Assembly: GCA_030145345.1 (NCBI GenBank)
Contig: JAQYVT010000013.1
Location: 1-46,631 of the forward strand
Origin: Desulfobacterales bacterium
GTDB lineage: Bacteria > Desulfobacterota > Desulfobacteria > Desulfobacterales > UBA11574
Length of the DNA stretch: 46,631 nt
Direction: 5' to 3'
How positions within the stretch are numbered: the first letter of the stretch is position 1; each line of letters starts with the position of its first letter. The notes below the pieces were generated by a model. It was not told the origin of the DNA, did no database searches, and saw only the letters and a program-made list of their open reading frames with translations. The position numbers and the translations under genes were made by a program. Below, piece by piece: positions 34,805-43,584 of the stretch.

Positions 34805-36421
34805 ATGAAACCGTCAGACCTTTCAATCATCGATGTGCTCGATTTTAAGCCGGATCGAGGATTGGTCGAACTAGAGAACCGGCGCGTCTTGATATTCGAT
34901 GGCAGTATATTAATGGAACTTCGTCGAATGATCGTCGAAAATATCGGCTGGGAACAGTGCCAGCCCGTCATCTTTCACTACGGATATGAGGTGGGAAGCC
35001 TGGACGCCAAAAACCTGGGGCAGATGTACCGGTGGGATACCCCGGAAGAGTGGTTTAAGGCGGGGGCTGCAATGCTAACCCAGCGGGGATATTGTAAAAC
35101 GGTTCTGAATCATCTTTCACTGAATCCGGATACGGATCAGCTTCTTTTCCGTGGCCGTTGGTTCAATTCATACGAAGTCGAATCCCACAAACACCTTAAA
35201 TTAACAGACACCGGGCCGGTATGCTTTGTTCTCTGCGGCTATCTCAGCGGATTTGCTTCGGTCTGTTTCGATCGGGAGGTTCTGGTTCAGGAGCAAGAAT
35301 GTTTTCACCGGCAGCACTGTTCGTTCGAGGGCAGATTCGTAGAATCCTGGGGGAAACAGGGGGGTCGGTTCATGGAGGCCAGCAAGGATCATGACCTCCA
35401 GCACAAGTATGCGCTGCTCAATAAAAAACTATTGGCCAGCCGCGTCAAGTCCGTTCCCCAAAAGGACGAACCTCCGAGTATCGACGATACGCCTCGTAAG
35501 AGCACCGAGTGGCTGCCGTATCGAAGCAAAAGTATGTCCAGGGTTGTGGAGATGGCGCAGCAAGTGGCCAAAACTTCGGCAAACATTTTGATCACGGGGG
35601 GCACCGGCGTGGGCAAGGAAGTGGTCGCCAATTACATTCACTCCCTGTCGCCCATGTCGAAATCCCAATTTATAGCCATAAACTGCACGGCACTCCCATT
35701 GGCATTGCTGGAATCCGAGTTGTTCGGTCATTGCAAAGGGGCGTTCACAGGGGCGGATCGGGACAAAAAAGGATTGATGATCGAAGCCGGGTCCGGGACC
35801 ATTTTCCTTGACGAGATTGGAGACGTGCCGCTTTCGATTCAGGTTAAGCTTCTCAGGGCCTTACAGGAGAGAAAAGTCCGTCCCGTTGGCTGCAACAAAG
35901 AAGTTGCCATCAAGGCTCGCGTAATCGCAAGCACCAACAGAGACCTTGAACAGATGATGAAAGAGGGAAAATTCAGAGCCGACCTTTACTACCGACTGAA
36001 CGTTTTTCCCATACATATCAAGCCTTTGCGGGAGCGCCAGGATGATATTCTACCCATAGCCCGATATTTTCTGAACAAGTACGCACCGGCATCCAAGGGG
36101 TTCTCCCCCCGGGTTGCCTATGTTCTCGAAAACCACGACTGGCCGGGCAATGTAAGGGAACTGGGCAATGCCATCGAACGGGCCGGGATTCTGGCCGGTA
36201 ATAAAAAAATACGGATTGAACACCTGCCGCCGGCGCTCACCGCCGGTGAGGAGGTGTCCGCACTTGAGCAGGTAAAGGAGGGATGGCCGTCGTTGGGCGA
36301 ATTGGAAGAAAAGTATATTTTAAGCGTGTTGGATTACTGCGAGGGCAAGAAAATGAAAGCGTCCAAAATTCTCGGCATCGGGTCCAACACCCTGTGGCGG
36401 AAACTTAAAAAATATCAGTAA
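34805..36421 (+). CDS. XylR/DmpR-type sigma-54-dependent transcriptional activator
   Basis: 538 residues. The N-terminal 220 match the XylR_N plus V4R effector-binding arrangement, with a cysteine-rich EQECFHRQHCSFEG near 161-174 that probably binds zinc. The AAA+ domain has Walker A GGTGVGKE near 260-267, ELFGHCKGAFTGADR containing the GAFTGA sigma-54 contact, and the FLDEIGD Walker B. The C-terminus carries a Fis-type helix-turn-helix (MKASKILGIGSNTLWRKLKKYQ). Relatives sense aromatic compounds directly, so an aromatic or other small ligand is likely. AGGAGAG lies seven bases before the ATG. Paired dyads at three nearby loci are candidate binding sites. Confidence 0.93.
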   Translation: MKPSDLSIIDVLDFKPDRGLVELENRRVLIFDGSILMELRRMIVENIGWEQCQPVIFHYGYEVGSLDAKNLGQMYRWDTPEEWFKAGAAMLTQRGYCKTVLNHLSLNPDTDQLLFRGRWFNSYEVESHKHLKLTDTGPVCFVLCGYLSGFASVCFDREVLVQEQECFHRQHCSFEGRFVESWGKQGGRFMEASKDHDLQHKYALLNKKLLASRVKSVPQKDEPPSIDDTPRKSTEWLPYRSKSMSRVVEMAQQVAKTSANILITGGTGVGKEVVANYIHSLSPMSKSQFIAINCTALPLALLESELFGHCKGAFTGADRDKKGLMIEAGSGTIFLDEIGDVPLSIQVKLLRALQERKVRPVGCNKEVAIKARVIASTNRDLEQMMKEGKFRADLYYRLNVFPIHIKPLRERQDDILPIARYFLNKYAPASKGFSPRVAYVLENHDWPGNVRELGNAIERAGILAGNKKIRIEHLPPALTAGEEVSALEQVKEGWPSLGELEEKYILSVLDYCEGKKMKASKILGIGSNTLWRKLKKYQ

Positions 36422-36575
36422 ACCCAGGTCGAATTTATCACAATCCGATATACATTCTTCATGGTAAATCGAGGCCATGAAAAATGCGGGAAGGAATCGT
36501 TCAAACCCAAAAGCGTCCAAGCCGGCACGACCGACTTGGGCGCTCATAACTTCCAGATTTAAAAGAAAATACGTC

Positions 36576-36911
36576 TTAACCGCACCCCCGGGGAACCTTT
36601 GAATCCGCGGCACCTGCTTTCAGGTACGACAACATGTCGAGAAGATCCTGTTCGGAGAGCTTTTCCCATTCAGCCTTACAGGCGAATTCCTTGTATTTGT
36701 CTTTGGCAAAAATTCCATCCCATTCTTTAATCTTTTTCTGGTATGGACCCAGCTCTTGCGCTTTGCCGCCATTATGGCAGGTACGGCAATTTTTTCGGAA
36801 TAGAAGCTTGCCCTTTCGGCTATTTCCGACCTTATCTCCGGCAATGCTCAGCCCGAGAAAGCCTAATACCAATGTCACTGTTAAAAAAATGAGGATCCAT
36901 TTTCTATTCAC
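36576..36911 (-). CDS. Small monohaem cytochrome c
   Basis: 111 residues from a GTG at 36,911, preceded by AAGGAGG; the longer ATG version adds nine residues without a ribosome site. The N-terminus is a signal peptide or anchor (NRKWILIFLTVTLVLGFLGLSIAG). One haem motif, CRTCH, lies near residue 42. A later segment with SEQDLLDMLSYLKAG resembles class I cytochrome c. It should be periplasmic and could accept electrons from the Rieske/cytochrome b complex or from sulfur oxidation. It stands alone between the activator and the DsrE-type genes. Confidence 0.88.
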   Translation of the reverse strand: MNRKWILIFLTVTLVLGFLGLSIAGDKVGNSRKGKLLFRKNCRTCHNGGKAQELGPYQKKIKEWDGIFAKDKYKEFACKAEWEKLSEQDLLDMLSYLKAGAADSKVPRGCG

Positions 36912-37087
36912 GTTATTCCTCCTTAATTGTGTTGGCAATTACCAATGGGGTTTAAAGCCCTCGACATTGAGTGGATTCCCTGAAGCGTCCAAATGAGGTG
37001 CCCGCCGATGAAGGGAATTTGTTCAATGTCGGATCATTAATGAACTCCTTAGCAAGATGTTCAATCCGCAGTATTTCGGCAGATTGT

Positions 37088-37393
37088 CTAAAAAACCAGA
37101 TAACGGTCACATTCTTTGATCATCTCTGCATTTCTTGCCTGTGTGGCGAAATCCTTGAACCCGACCCCCGGCACATCCCCTTCAAGACCGTTGGCACGGA
37201 AACTTACGTCACAAACCGCCAGCTTGGCCATTCCTTGCAGTTCTGCAAATTCCGGCTTTTGGGTGAGAAGCACCCCCTGGCCGGAAAAAAATATCTGAAC
37301 TTTCTTGCCTTTCTCATGGGCGGCCTTTGTCAAGGCGATGACATAATCGAGATGTTTGTCCGAACTAACCATAATCCCTAATCTATCAGCCAT
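37088..37393 (-). CDS. DsrE-family sulfur-relay protein
   Basis: 101 residues, the size of DsrE/DsrF-like proteins. It starts LGIMVSSDKHLDYVIALTKAA and has a conserved-type cysteine in LAVCDVSFRANG near residue 61. Such proteins carry persulfide on cysteine. An AAGG site lies 11 bases upstream. It is the last of the sulfur-relay genes that follow the YeeE transporter on the minus strand, though a gap of 284 bases separates it from the preceding gene. Confidence 0.83.
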   Translation of the reverse strand: MADRLGIMVSSDKHLDYVIALTKAAHEKGKKVQIFFSGQGVLLTQKPEFAELQGMAKLAVCDVSFRANGLEGDVPGVGFKDFATQARNAEMIKECDRYLVF

Positions 37394-37677
37394 AGCATAA
37401 ATACCTTTTTTAAATTAATGTTGACGTCTACTTTTCAACTTCAGACGATTTTAATGTCGAGGAGGCGAGAAAAATTGGCCGTAACTGAGTATTGCCAAAT
37501 CATAGATGCACCCTCAAGACAAAATAGTTTCTAATTCAAAAATGAGAAGTTTTCCACAGGGTCCCGGATATCAAAAAATGTGCGGAGGCATTCAGAGTCT
37601 ATGCCAAAAAATCCGCAATCAATTCGGAAGATTGACCCCGAGATGGTGAAAAAAGGTCATTCCCGGATAGGGACGAC

Positions 37678-37851
37678 TTACCACCAGCATATGGTCTTGT
37701 CATATAAAAAAATATCATCCACAAGAGCCGACCAGTCCACATCTCCTTCATACAGGGTGATCACTTTGTTCTCTTCGCCCTCGGCAAAAGTCTCTATGAA
37801 TCTCTTTTCCAAATCATCGGGCGCTGATCGAACAATATTTAGAACTTTCAT
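37678..37851 (-). CDS. 57-residue small protein in the sulfur-relay operon
   Basis: The ATG at 37,851 has AGAGGG eight bases upstream and gives a compact protein starting MKVLNIVRSAPDD and ending TICWW. Its position and beta-strand-like start suggest a short DsrH/TusB-type protein, but it lacks the full family length, so the family is uncertain. A single cysteine sits three residues from the end. The preceding DsrE-like gene ends 13 bases before it, which supports co-transcription. Confidence 0.65.
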   Translation of the reverse strand: MKVLNIVRSAPDDLEKRFIETFAEGEENKVITLYEGDVDWSALVDDIFLYDKTICWW

Positions 37852-37864
37852 GGTTAATTGCCCT

Positions 37865-38161
37865 CTAAAAGGGAATAATAAGGTCAACATCTTTGAGCTT
37901 GACCAATAATTCCTCAGTGGTTATCGGCTGAAAGCCGTATTTTTCGATGTTGGCCGGATGGTTGGAAAAACGTTCTCCCTCCATCTCATCGATAAATTCC
38001 ATGTTATCCAGGTAGGCTTCGTCCGGGTTCGCAATTTCATGACCCAAAACATACATTTGAACCGAACCGGCTTCAAGGAGCAAACCCAGGCTGGTGCGCA
38101 ACCCTTCATACTGTTGGTCGACGTCTTTAATCAGGACGGCAACTTTGTCAACATTATCCAA
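37865..38161 (-). CDS. DsrE-like protein without the usual cysteine
   Basis: 98 residues. The start is a TTG codon at 38,161 with GGGGGA five bases upstream; it begins four bases past the end of tusA's stop region, so translation is probably coupled. The sequence VAVLIKDVDQQYEGLRTSLGLLLEAG and VQMYVLGHEI fits the DsrE/DsrF fold. No cysteine is present, so it cannot carry persulfide itself and may be a structural partner of the DsrE protein at 37,088. Confidence 0.78.
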   Translation of the reverse strand: MDNVDKVAVLIKDVDQQYEGLRTSLGLLLEAGSVQMYVLGHEIANPDEAYLDNMEFIDEMEGERFSNHPANIEKYGFQPITTEELLVKLKDVDLIIPF

Positions 38162-38162
38162 G

Positions 38163-38411
38163 TTATCCCCCTTTTTTAATTAAATATCTTGTATATCCCG
38201 CCTCATCAACGTAACCCAAAAATTCATCACCTTGCTTTTTGGCAAAATCCGGCATGTCTTTTTTTGAGCCGGGATCCGTGCTCCAGACCTCGACTATTTT
38301 ACCGGGCTCAGTGGTTTTCATCTCTTTTTTAAGCCTTAGAATCGGCATGGGACAGCTCAATCCACGCGTATCCAATACGATGTCCGCTTTAACGTTTTCT
38401 AAATTATCCAT
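38163..38411 (-). CDS. tusA: TusA-family sulfur-carrier protein
   Basis: 82 residues, the TusA size. The motif DTRGLSCPMPILRLKKEM near residues 14-31 holds the CPxP active cysteine that carries persulfide. It sits 19 bases after the YeeE/YedE transporter, a common partnership in which the transporter imports thiosulfate-derived sulfur and TusA receives it. An AAGGAG site lies somewhat far (about 13 bases) from the ATG. Confidence 0.93.
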   Translation of the reverse strand: MDNLENVKADIVLDTRGLSCPMPILRLKKEMKTTEPGKIVEVWSTDPGSKKDMPDFAKKQGDEFLGYVDEAGYTRYLIKKGG

Positions 38412-38429
38412 ATTCTCATTCTCACTCCT

Positions 38430-39644
38430 TTAAAGTGAAATAACGAATTTCTCCGTTTTTTCATTGTATACTGCCAAAAAGTACCAGGCAAGAAAAAAGG
38501 CCAGATAAAACACCGGCGTCCATGTCCAGGTCAGCACATCGACCAGATAGACACCCTTACCCAGAAACGGTCCCAGTGCGGTGCTTTTTACAGCATTTTT
38601 GGTGAACGGATATACGGTACAAAAACCGACAATGGCCAGCCAGACTTTTGTGTTGCCTTCGCCGGCTCGCCACAATCCGGAACTGGCGCAAGCACCTGCA
38701 ATCACCATCCCAAGGCCGAATATACCGCCGCCTAACAAACTCCCCATCCAGAACCGGTGGTCGATACCATGAGTTTCCGGCTGGAAGAAACCGTACTTGA
38801 TGACCGCAGAACCGGCGCTGTAGATGATCAGGCTCAAAATTACCGCCTTGACCATTTCGTAATCGCCGGTCATGAACGGATTTCGAAAGGTGCGCTGCAG
38901 GCAAAAGCGGGACCGCTGCATGAAAAACCCGACCCAGAGACCAAAAAAGGCCATCCCGCCGACGACAGTTTTATCAAAAGCCGAATAAACATAAAAAGAA
39001 AGGCAGATCAAGATATAAATGCCTCCTCCGATATAGGGATACACCTTGCACCAGTTGATCCAGGGGGTTTTTTTGCAGTCCAGCGGTTTTTGAGTGGGTA
39101 TTTTAACCGGCCAGTTCAGCATCTCCCAGATCAAGTATTTAACGCCCAGAATCGAGCCGAGTGCCAGACCGATCATCATCATGAAACCGCCCGTGGAAAA
39201 TACGCCTACAGCAGTGTAAAAACCGCCTTCGATACATCCGTTCGCAAAAGAAGAGCCTATACCCATTAAGGCGCCTCCGATGAACCCTTTAACATACTCA
39301 CGGGGCGGCGCAAGGTAGGTACTGAACTGTCCTTTCATCATTGAAGCACCCGTTGCACCGAATATCATTGCAAGGTTCATAACGGAAACCGGATGGATCC
39401 AGGGGGTCAGCGGCGCCTCGGCCAGTCCGGCCAATTTTCCGATACCCAAGTAGTAGTACAATTGGTTGCCCCAGTTGCCGTATCCTGAAGAAATTCCCCA
39501 GGGGTATCGCCAGAGAAAAATCAGTATTGCCAGAATCCCTATTCCGATGCCGGCCACCCACAGGGGCATGTCCCGTATGAAAATAAAATGGTAACCTCTT
39601 TTGATTTCTTTCCCAATTTGACTCCGCAAACTCGTTTTTTCCAA
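38430..39644 (-). CDS. YeeE/YedE-family sulfur-compound transporter
   Basis: 404 residues from a TTG at 39,644, chosen because AAGGAGG lies eight bases before it; an in-frame ATG six codons earlier overlaps that site and has none of its own. About ten membrane segments are predicted. Two conserved sulfur-transport motifs are present: GSSFANGCIEGG and AGACASSGLWRAGEG, each with a cysteine in the presumed pore as in the thiosulfate transporter TsuA. It heads an operon with tusA, a DsrE-like gene and a small protein. Thiosulfate or a similar sulfur compound is the probable substrate. Confidence 0.9.
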   Translation of the reverse strand: MEKTSLRSQIGKEIKRGYHFIFIRDMPLWVAGIGIGILAILIFLWRYPWGISSGYGNWGNQLYYYLGIGKLAGLAEAPLTPWIHPVSVMNLAMIFGATGASMMKGQFSTYLAPPREYVKGFIGGALMGIGSSFANGCIEGGFYTAVGVFSTGGFMMMIGLALGSILGVKYLIWEMLNWPVKIPTQKPLDCKKTPWINWCKVYPYIGGGIYILICLSFYVYSAFDKTVVGGMAFFGLWVGFFMQRSRFCLQRTFRNPFMTGDYEMVKAVILSLIIYSAGSAVIKYGFFQPETHGIDHRFWMGSLLGGGIFGLGMVIAGACASSGLWRAGEGNTKVWLAIVGFCTVYPFTKNAVKSTALGPFLGKGVYLVDVLTWTWTPVFYLAFFLAWYFLAVYNEKTEKFVISL

Positions 39645-39872
39645 TGCCCAAACCTCCTTCATGTTTTTCGTTCCATCCTGATCGGGTGGGAATTTTTATT
39701 TTTGCGGGTGATTTTTTTAAATTGAAACCCACCGGAGTCCCGCAAGGCATGATTTCCGTTGAACTCCAACAAGCTGCTAGGGCAGCGAGCGCTGTTGCTT
39801 TAAAAATCGAACTGATTTTTACAGAAGCTTTTATGCATTTTTTATACCATTTTTGTTTTCATAATTTATTTC

Positions 39873-39890
39873 ATGCTTGATCCTGTGCCA
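39873..39890 (-). promoter_or_regulatory. Weak sigma-54-like element upstream of the YeeE operon
   Basis: The minus strand shows a perfect -24 half (TGGCACA), but the GC of the -12 half is 11 rather than 10 bases away, so the fit is imperfect. It lies about 230 bases before the TTG start and 118 bases from the dyad at 40,009. Reported only because of that geometry. Confidence 0.25.
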
Positions 39891-40008
39891 AATATGTTTT
39901 TGTGAAATTTTTATGATCAATAATGTCAAGTGGTTTTAAGCCTTCAACTCATCAGGTCATCCAGTCGCGTTGCATCAGACAAAAAATGTGTCGGTTGCCG
40001 GTATATAT

Positions 40009-40039
40009 TCCAAAATGGAATCTTAAATTCCATCCTTCT
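40009..40039. promoter_or_regulatory. TCCA-N3-TGGA dyad with a half site 20 bp away
   Basis: TCCAAAATGGA at 40,009-40,019 is a near-perfect dyad identical to one arm of the pair at 43,986-44,018. A second TCCA half site begins at 40,029, exactly 20 bp on. It lies between the divergent YeeE operon and the multihaem cytochrome operon and could serve either. Confidence 0.4.
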
Positions 40040-40529
40040 TTTTTGGGCGACACAACCCTCGACGAAGCCGTCGTCGCCGGCTGCAAGCCCTTGATACCCC
40101 GCCGGAGGCCGACAAGCTCCGGATATGGGATGTCATCAGCTTGGAGGGCTATCCCGAAGGGTAAACAAAATGGGATGGTATTAAAAAGTTTGTAACTCAT
40201 CTATAGTAGCGCTATGAAAATACATTGGTATCTGCAAAATATATAAAAAAACTAAACCCTTATAATATTTCTCCCAGTTTGTTTGCGATCAATCGGGGTG
40301 TTACAATGTACTTGGGCAAAGGTCTAAATCGAACGTTGCAAAAGACGTGCAAACCGACTTTAAAGAGACGATTCGTTTCAGCGGCATCGGCTTGTTTTCG
40401 GTCTTGACATGGGGACATGCCATGCGTTACGAAGAACAGCCGCACAATTTTAAACAGATTTCCGGTTACCGGATGACGGCTGATCCAGGATGTTTTCCCT
40501 GACCTTTTTAAACGCGTTTTCTTTCCAAA
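40040..40529. other. Intergenic region upstream of the cytochrome operon with a GC-rich island
   Basis: From about 40,045 to 40,170 a GC-rich island interrupts AT-rich DNA. It contains a CGACGA/TCGTCG hairpin and lies within an uninterrupted 82-codon minus-strand frame that has no ribosome site and no recognised family. A TTGACA at 40,404 faces the cytochrome gene but lacks a convincing -10. I see no gene here. The island might be a dispersed repeat. Confidence 0.4.
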
Positions 40530-42452
40530 ATGTTACGAAAAAGACCCGGCACCATAAGCTCCTACTTGAACAAAAAGGTTATCCTGCTTCTTGTTTTGCA
40601 GGCCGGTATCATTGTCTCGTTTTCCGGCTATTATGCCTGGAACCAGAGTTCAGCCGAGTGCGTTCGATGCCATTCGGACCGAGAAAAACTGACGGAACTC
40701 GGCCATCCTGAATTTTACGTTACGCCGGAAATGGTCTCCGAACAGAGCAAACACACCACCGCCGAATGCAGGGATTGCCATCTGGGTAAAGGCCGCGCAA
40801 CGGATAAAGACAAGGCCCATAAAGGCATGCTGAAAATGCTGGTGATCGGTGATGAGGCCGAGCTCAAACAAAGAAAAATTTTCTATCCATACCCCTTACA
40901 ACCCACCGGTGGGGACCGATTGTTCGAATTGATTCCCAAAATGGCCACCGATGACGGGTTTCGGTATCCATATGAAGTTCGGACCGTCCTCTGGCATGAC
41001 CGGAATCCGGAGACCTATAATTTCGATCCAAAACTGGCCCTCAAGACCTGTGCCAAATCCGGTTGTCATCCAGAGCAGTTAAAGCAATTCAACACCACGC
41101 TGATGGCCACCAATTTTCGTCAACGCACCATGAAAACATGGATGGATCCTTACGGTCCGCACAACTGCGGTCCTTCGTTTGCCGATCTCCCACCGCAAGA
41201 GATCCTGAAATCTTCCGGGTTTGATTATCTAAATACCGAAAAAATTCGTCAAAACCTTAATGTTACGTTCACCCGAAAGCAGGCCGAAGACAAACAGAGG
41301 ATCTGCAATACCTGCCATGCCGGCTGTCTCGATTGTCACTTTACCCCCCAGGCGGATCAGCCGCACCGGTTCAGTAAAACACCCAAATCCGAAAGTTGCA
41401 GCGGATTCGGCCGCAGCAGCATGTGCCATTCGGGCTCCATGGAGAGCCGGAGAGGCGAGACGTATGTGGGTGGAGATTACGCAATCCCTTCGGGAATGGC
41501 ATCCGATGTGCATTATAAAAATAATATCCATTGCATAGACTGCCATGCTACGGGTAAGAAAGGGATGGGAGATATGCAAAGGAAGGCCGATTGCCAGGAT
41601 TGCCACACCGGTATTGTGGCGGCGCACGCCAAGGGTGTCCATAAAAATCTTGATTGCGCCGCCTGCCATGTGAATGCCCTGGGAGGGTATCAGGTCACCA
41701 TCTGGGGTCCAGGATTTTTTGCGGATACCAAAAATCCATTCTATAAATACGGCCTTTATTACGGCATCCAAAAGCCGCCGATCCTGATGAAAGATCAGCA
41801 GGGGATTTGGATGCCGGTAAAAATAATGCCCCATGCCGTTGGAAACATTAAGCAAGAAGTGCCGCCTTCTTCCCGAGTGAATTTCAGATGGCCGGCCGGA
41901 GAAACCAGAGACGCCTATTACATCGTGGGCACTTTTGACGGACTGCCGGAGAACAACAACCAGCTGTTATGGCTGGAAATACAGCAAGCTTCTCATCCTT
42001 TTGGCAAGGGACGATCGTGTGAGAGTTGCCACCGGGAACAACAGACCTCGGTATCGACCTGGGAGTTTCTTGACGGCCAGGGAACGGAAGAGACCTTCAC
42101 CGGTGCATATGAAATCGTGGCAGACGAAACCGCCCTCCGTATACAGAATATGCGCAACACTTCACCGATACGCACTTTTGAGGATTATAATCTGAGTGAT
42201 TTTGCCTCCTGGATGTTTCTAAAAGATAAATGGAGAATGAAAGGAGATTTCGGTATCAAGACCGATGAAACCAAATACCGACTTTATCTGGATAAATACC
42301 AGACCCTTGTCGGAAAACTGAAAAAACTCGACCCAAAAGCCGAGACCCTGGATCCGAAAACACGCCGCCGCTATCAAAATATCAAAGGGGCGGCCCTTCA
42401 CAATATGTCGGATGAAACGGTTGTTTCGCGTCTGAATGCCTTCTCTAACTGA
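40530..42452 (+). CDS. Membrane-anchored multihaem cytochrome c
   Basis: 640 residues. An uncleaved signal anchor (VILLLVLQAGIIVSFSGYYAW) places the rest in the periplasm. Eight CXXCH haem sites begin at residues 44, 80, 259, 266, 335, 355, 376 and 497. A CX4CH site at 174 (CAKSGCH) and a CX8CH arrangement at 290-300 could add one or two haems with unusual spacing. It is followed by Rieske and cytochrome b genes, so it probably takes electrons from quinol through that complex. It replaces the usual cytochrome c1. The ATG has no visible ribosome site, and an in-frame stop 18 bases upstream rules out a longer form. Confidence 0.9.
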   Translation: MLRKRPGTISSYLNKKVILLLVLQAGIIVSFSGYYAWNQSSAECVRCHSDREKLTELGHPEFYVTPEMVSEQSKHTTAECRDCHLGKGRATDKDKAHKGMLKMLVIGDEAELKQRKIFYPYPLQPTGGDRLFELIPKMATDDGFRYPYEVRTVLWHDRNPETYNFDPKLALKTCAKSGCHPEQLKQFNTTLMATNFRQRTMKTWMDPYGPHNCGPSFADLPPQEILKSSGFDYLNTEKIRQNLNVTFTRKQAEDKQRICNTCHAGCLDCHFTPQADQPHRFSKTPKSESCSGFGRSSMCHSGSMESRRGETYVGGDYAIPSGMASDVHYKNNIHCIDCHATGKKGMGDMQRKADCQDCHTGIVAAHAKGVHKNLDCAACHVNALGGYQVTIWGPGFFADTKNPFYKYGLYYGIQKPPILMKDQQGIWMPVKIMPHAVGNIKQEVPPSSRVNFRWPAGETRDAYYIVGTFDGLPENNNQLLWLEIQQASHPFGKGRSCESCHREQQTSVSTWEFLDGQGTEETFTGAYEIVADETALRIQNMRNTSPIRTFEDYNLSDFASWMFLKDKWRMKGDFGIKTDETKYRLYLDKYQTLVGKLKKLDPKAETLDPKTRRRYQNIKGAALHNMSDETVVSRLNAFSN

Positions 42453-42457
42453 AGTAA

Positions 42458-42925
42458 ATGTCAGAAATCACATCAAAAATTGATAGAAGATCTTTTTTGA
42501 AGAAGATTTGCAATCTGTTTTCTTTTATCGGTTTATGTATAATGGCCGGCGTGTATTTACTCTTTGCCTTTCCAAGTCGAATGCGGAAAAAGAAGGACCT
42601 GTATGTCTTTGCCTGTGACGAGGCGGAACTGCCGGTTCAAGGGGTTCGGCAATATTATATCGATTATCCGCTGCGGGGCAGAACCGTCACCAAGAAATTT
42701 TTCATCGTAAACACGGGTAAAGAATTGCTCGTCTTTTCATCGGTTTGCACACATCTGGGCTGTCTGATAAACTGGCACCGAACCGAAAACAGATTTATGT
42801 GTCCCTGCCACGGCGGACAGTACGACAACCAAGGGAATGTGGTGGCGGGGCCGCCTCCGGCACCTTTGAACCGCCTGCCCCTGAAAATTGAACGGCAGAA
42901 GGTATATATCGGTTTGCGGGTATGA
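42458..42925 (+). CDS. Rieske [2Fe-2S] protein
   Basis: 155 residues. The N-terminus has a twin-arginine motif (DRRSFLKK) followed by a hydrophobic stretch, typical of Rieske proteins exported folded by Tat and kept as an anchor. The cluster ligands are in CTHLGC near 93-98 and CPCHGG near 112-117. It begins five bases after the cytochrome gene's stop region and ends 11 bases before cytochrome b. It carries electrons from the quinol site to the multihaem cytochrome. Confidence 0.95.
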   Translation: MSEITSKIDRRSFLKKICNLFSFIGLCIMAGVYLLFAFPSRMRKKKDLYVFACDEAELPVQGVRQYYIDYPLRGRTVTKKFFIVNTGKELLVFSSVCTHLGCLINWHRTENRFMCPCHGGQYDNQGNVVAGPPPAPLNRLPLKIERQKVYIGLRV

Positions 42926-42935
42926 GGAAGATCCT

Positions 42936-43583
42936 ATGGGGAAATTTTTTGAATGGCTCGATCGTAACTTCCGAATAAAAAAGCCGCACCGCCGGTTCCT
43001 GTATCGGTCCATTCCGGAAGGGGTCAATTATTTCTTTTGTTTGGGCGGAATTGCATTTGCGCTGTTTATCCTGCTGTTTATCAGCGGTATGATGCTTGCC
43101 ATTTATTACGTGCCTTCGGAGAACGAAGCATTTGCCAGTATTTTACGCATCGATAATGAGGTGCGCTTCGGCTGGTTTATCCGGTCATTTCACAAATGGT
43201 CGGCCAATTTATTTATTGTGGCGATTGTTCTTCATACCATCAGGGTCTTTGTTTATAAAGCCTATCGTCATCCCCGGGAGCTGAACTGGATCGCAGGATC
43301 GTTGATTCTGATTCTGGCATTCGCCTCTGGTTTCACCGGTTATTTATTGCCCTGGGATCAGAAGGCGTACTGGGCCACTGAAGTCGGCACCACCATGGCG
43401 CGAACCGTGCCGTTACTGGGTCCGTATCTTTGCTATTTCCTCCGGGGCGGCCAGGACGTCACCGGTGCCACCCTGATTCGATTCTATGTCATCCATGTTC
43501 TCTATATCCCGCTATTCATGTGTCTGTTGTTGTGGGCACATTTCCATTTGGTCAAGCACCAGGGTGTAAAAGGAGGTTTGTAG
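42936..43583 (+). CDS. Cytochrome b (b6-type N-terminal half)
   Basis: 215 residues from the ATG at 42,936, where GAGGAAG lies six bases upstream; an earlier in-frame ATG lies inside the Rieske gene and lacks a site. Four membrane helices carry the haem-ligating histidines, in SFHKWSANLFIVAIVLHT and in VIHVLYIPLFMCLLLWAHFH. The size matches cytochrome b6 rather than full-length cytochrome b; the rest is the next gene. Confidence 0.94.
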   Translation: MGKFFEWLDRNFRIKKPHRRFLYRSIPEGVNYFFCLGGIAFALFILLFISGMMLAIYYVPSENEAFASILRIDNEVRFGWFIRSFHKWSANLFIVAIVLHTIRVFVYKAYRHPRELNWIAGSLILILAFASGFTGYLLPWDQKAYWATEVGTTMARTVPLLGPYLCYFLRGGQDVTGATLIRFYVIHVLYIPLFMCLLLWAHFHLVKHQGVKGGL

Positions 43584-43584
43584 C

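Noticed and set aside
34546-34971. A 141-codon minus-strand open frame overlapping the start of the sigma-54 activator
   Set aside because: It runs through the hairpin cluster and antisense to a clear coding start, has no ribosome site and shows no family resemblance.
37591-37606. Minus-strand TGGCATAGACTCTGAA resembling the other sigma-54-like elements
   Set aside because: The -12 half is poor (CTGAA) and no TCCA-N3-TGGA pair lies about 100 bp upstream. TGGCATA is expected several times by chance in a window this size.
39952-40200. An 82-codon minus-strand open frame in the GC-rich island
   Set aside because: No ribosome site, no recognised family, and it covers the putative activator dyad. 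Kept only as an observation about composition.
40404-40432. Sigma-70 promoter before the multihaem cytochrome gene
   Set aside because: TTGACA is perfect, but the bases 17-18 away match the -10 box at no more than three positions.
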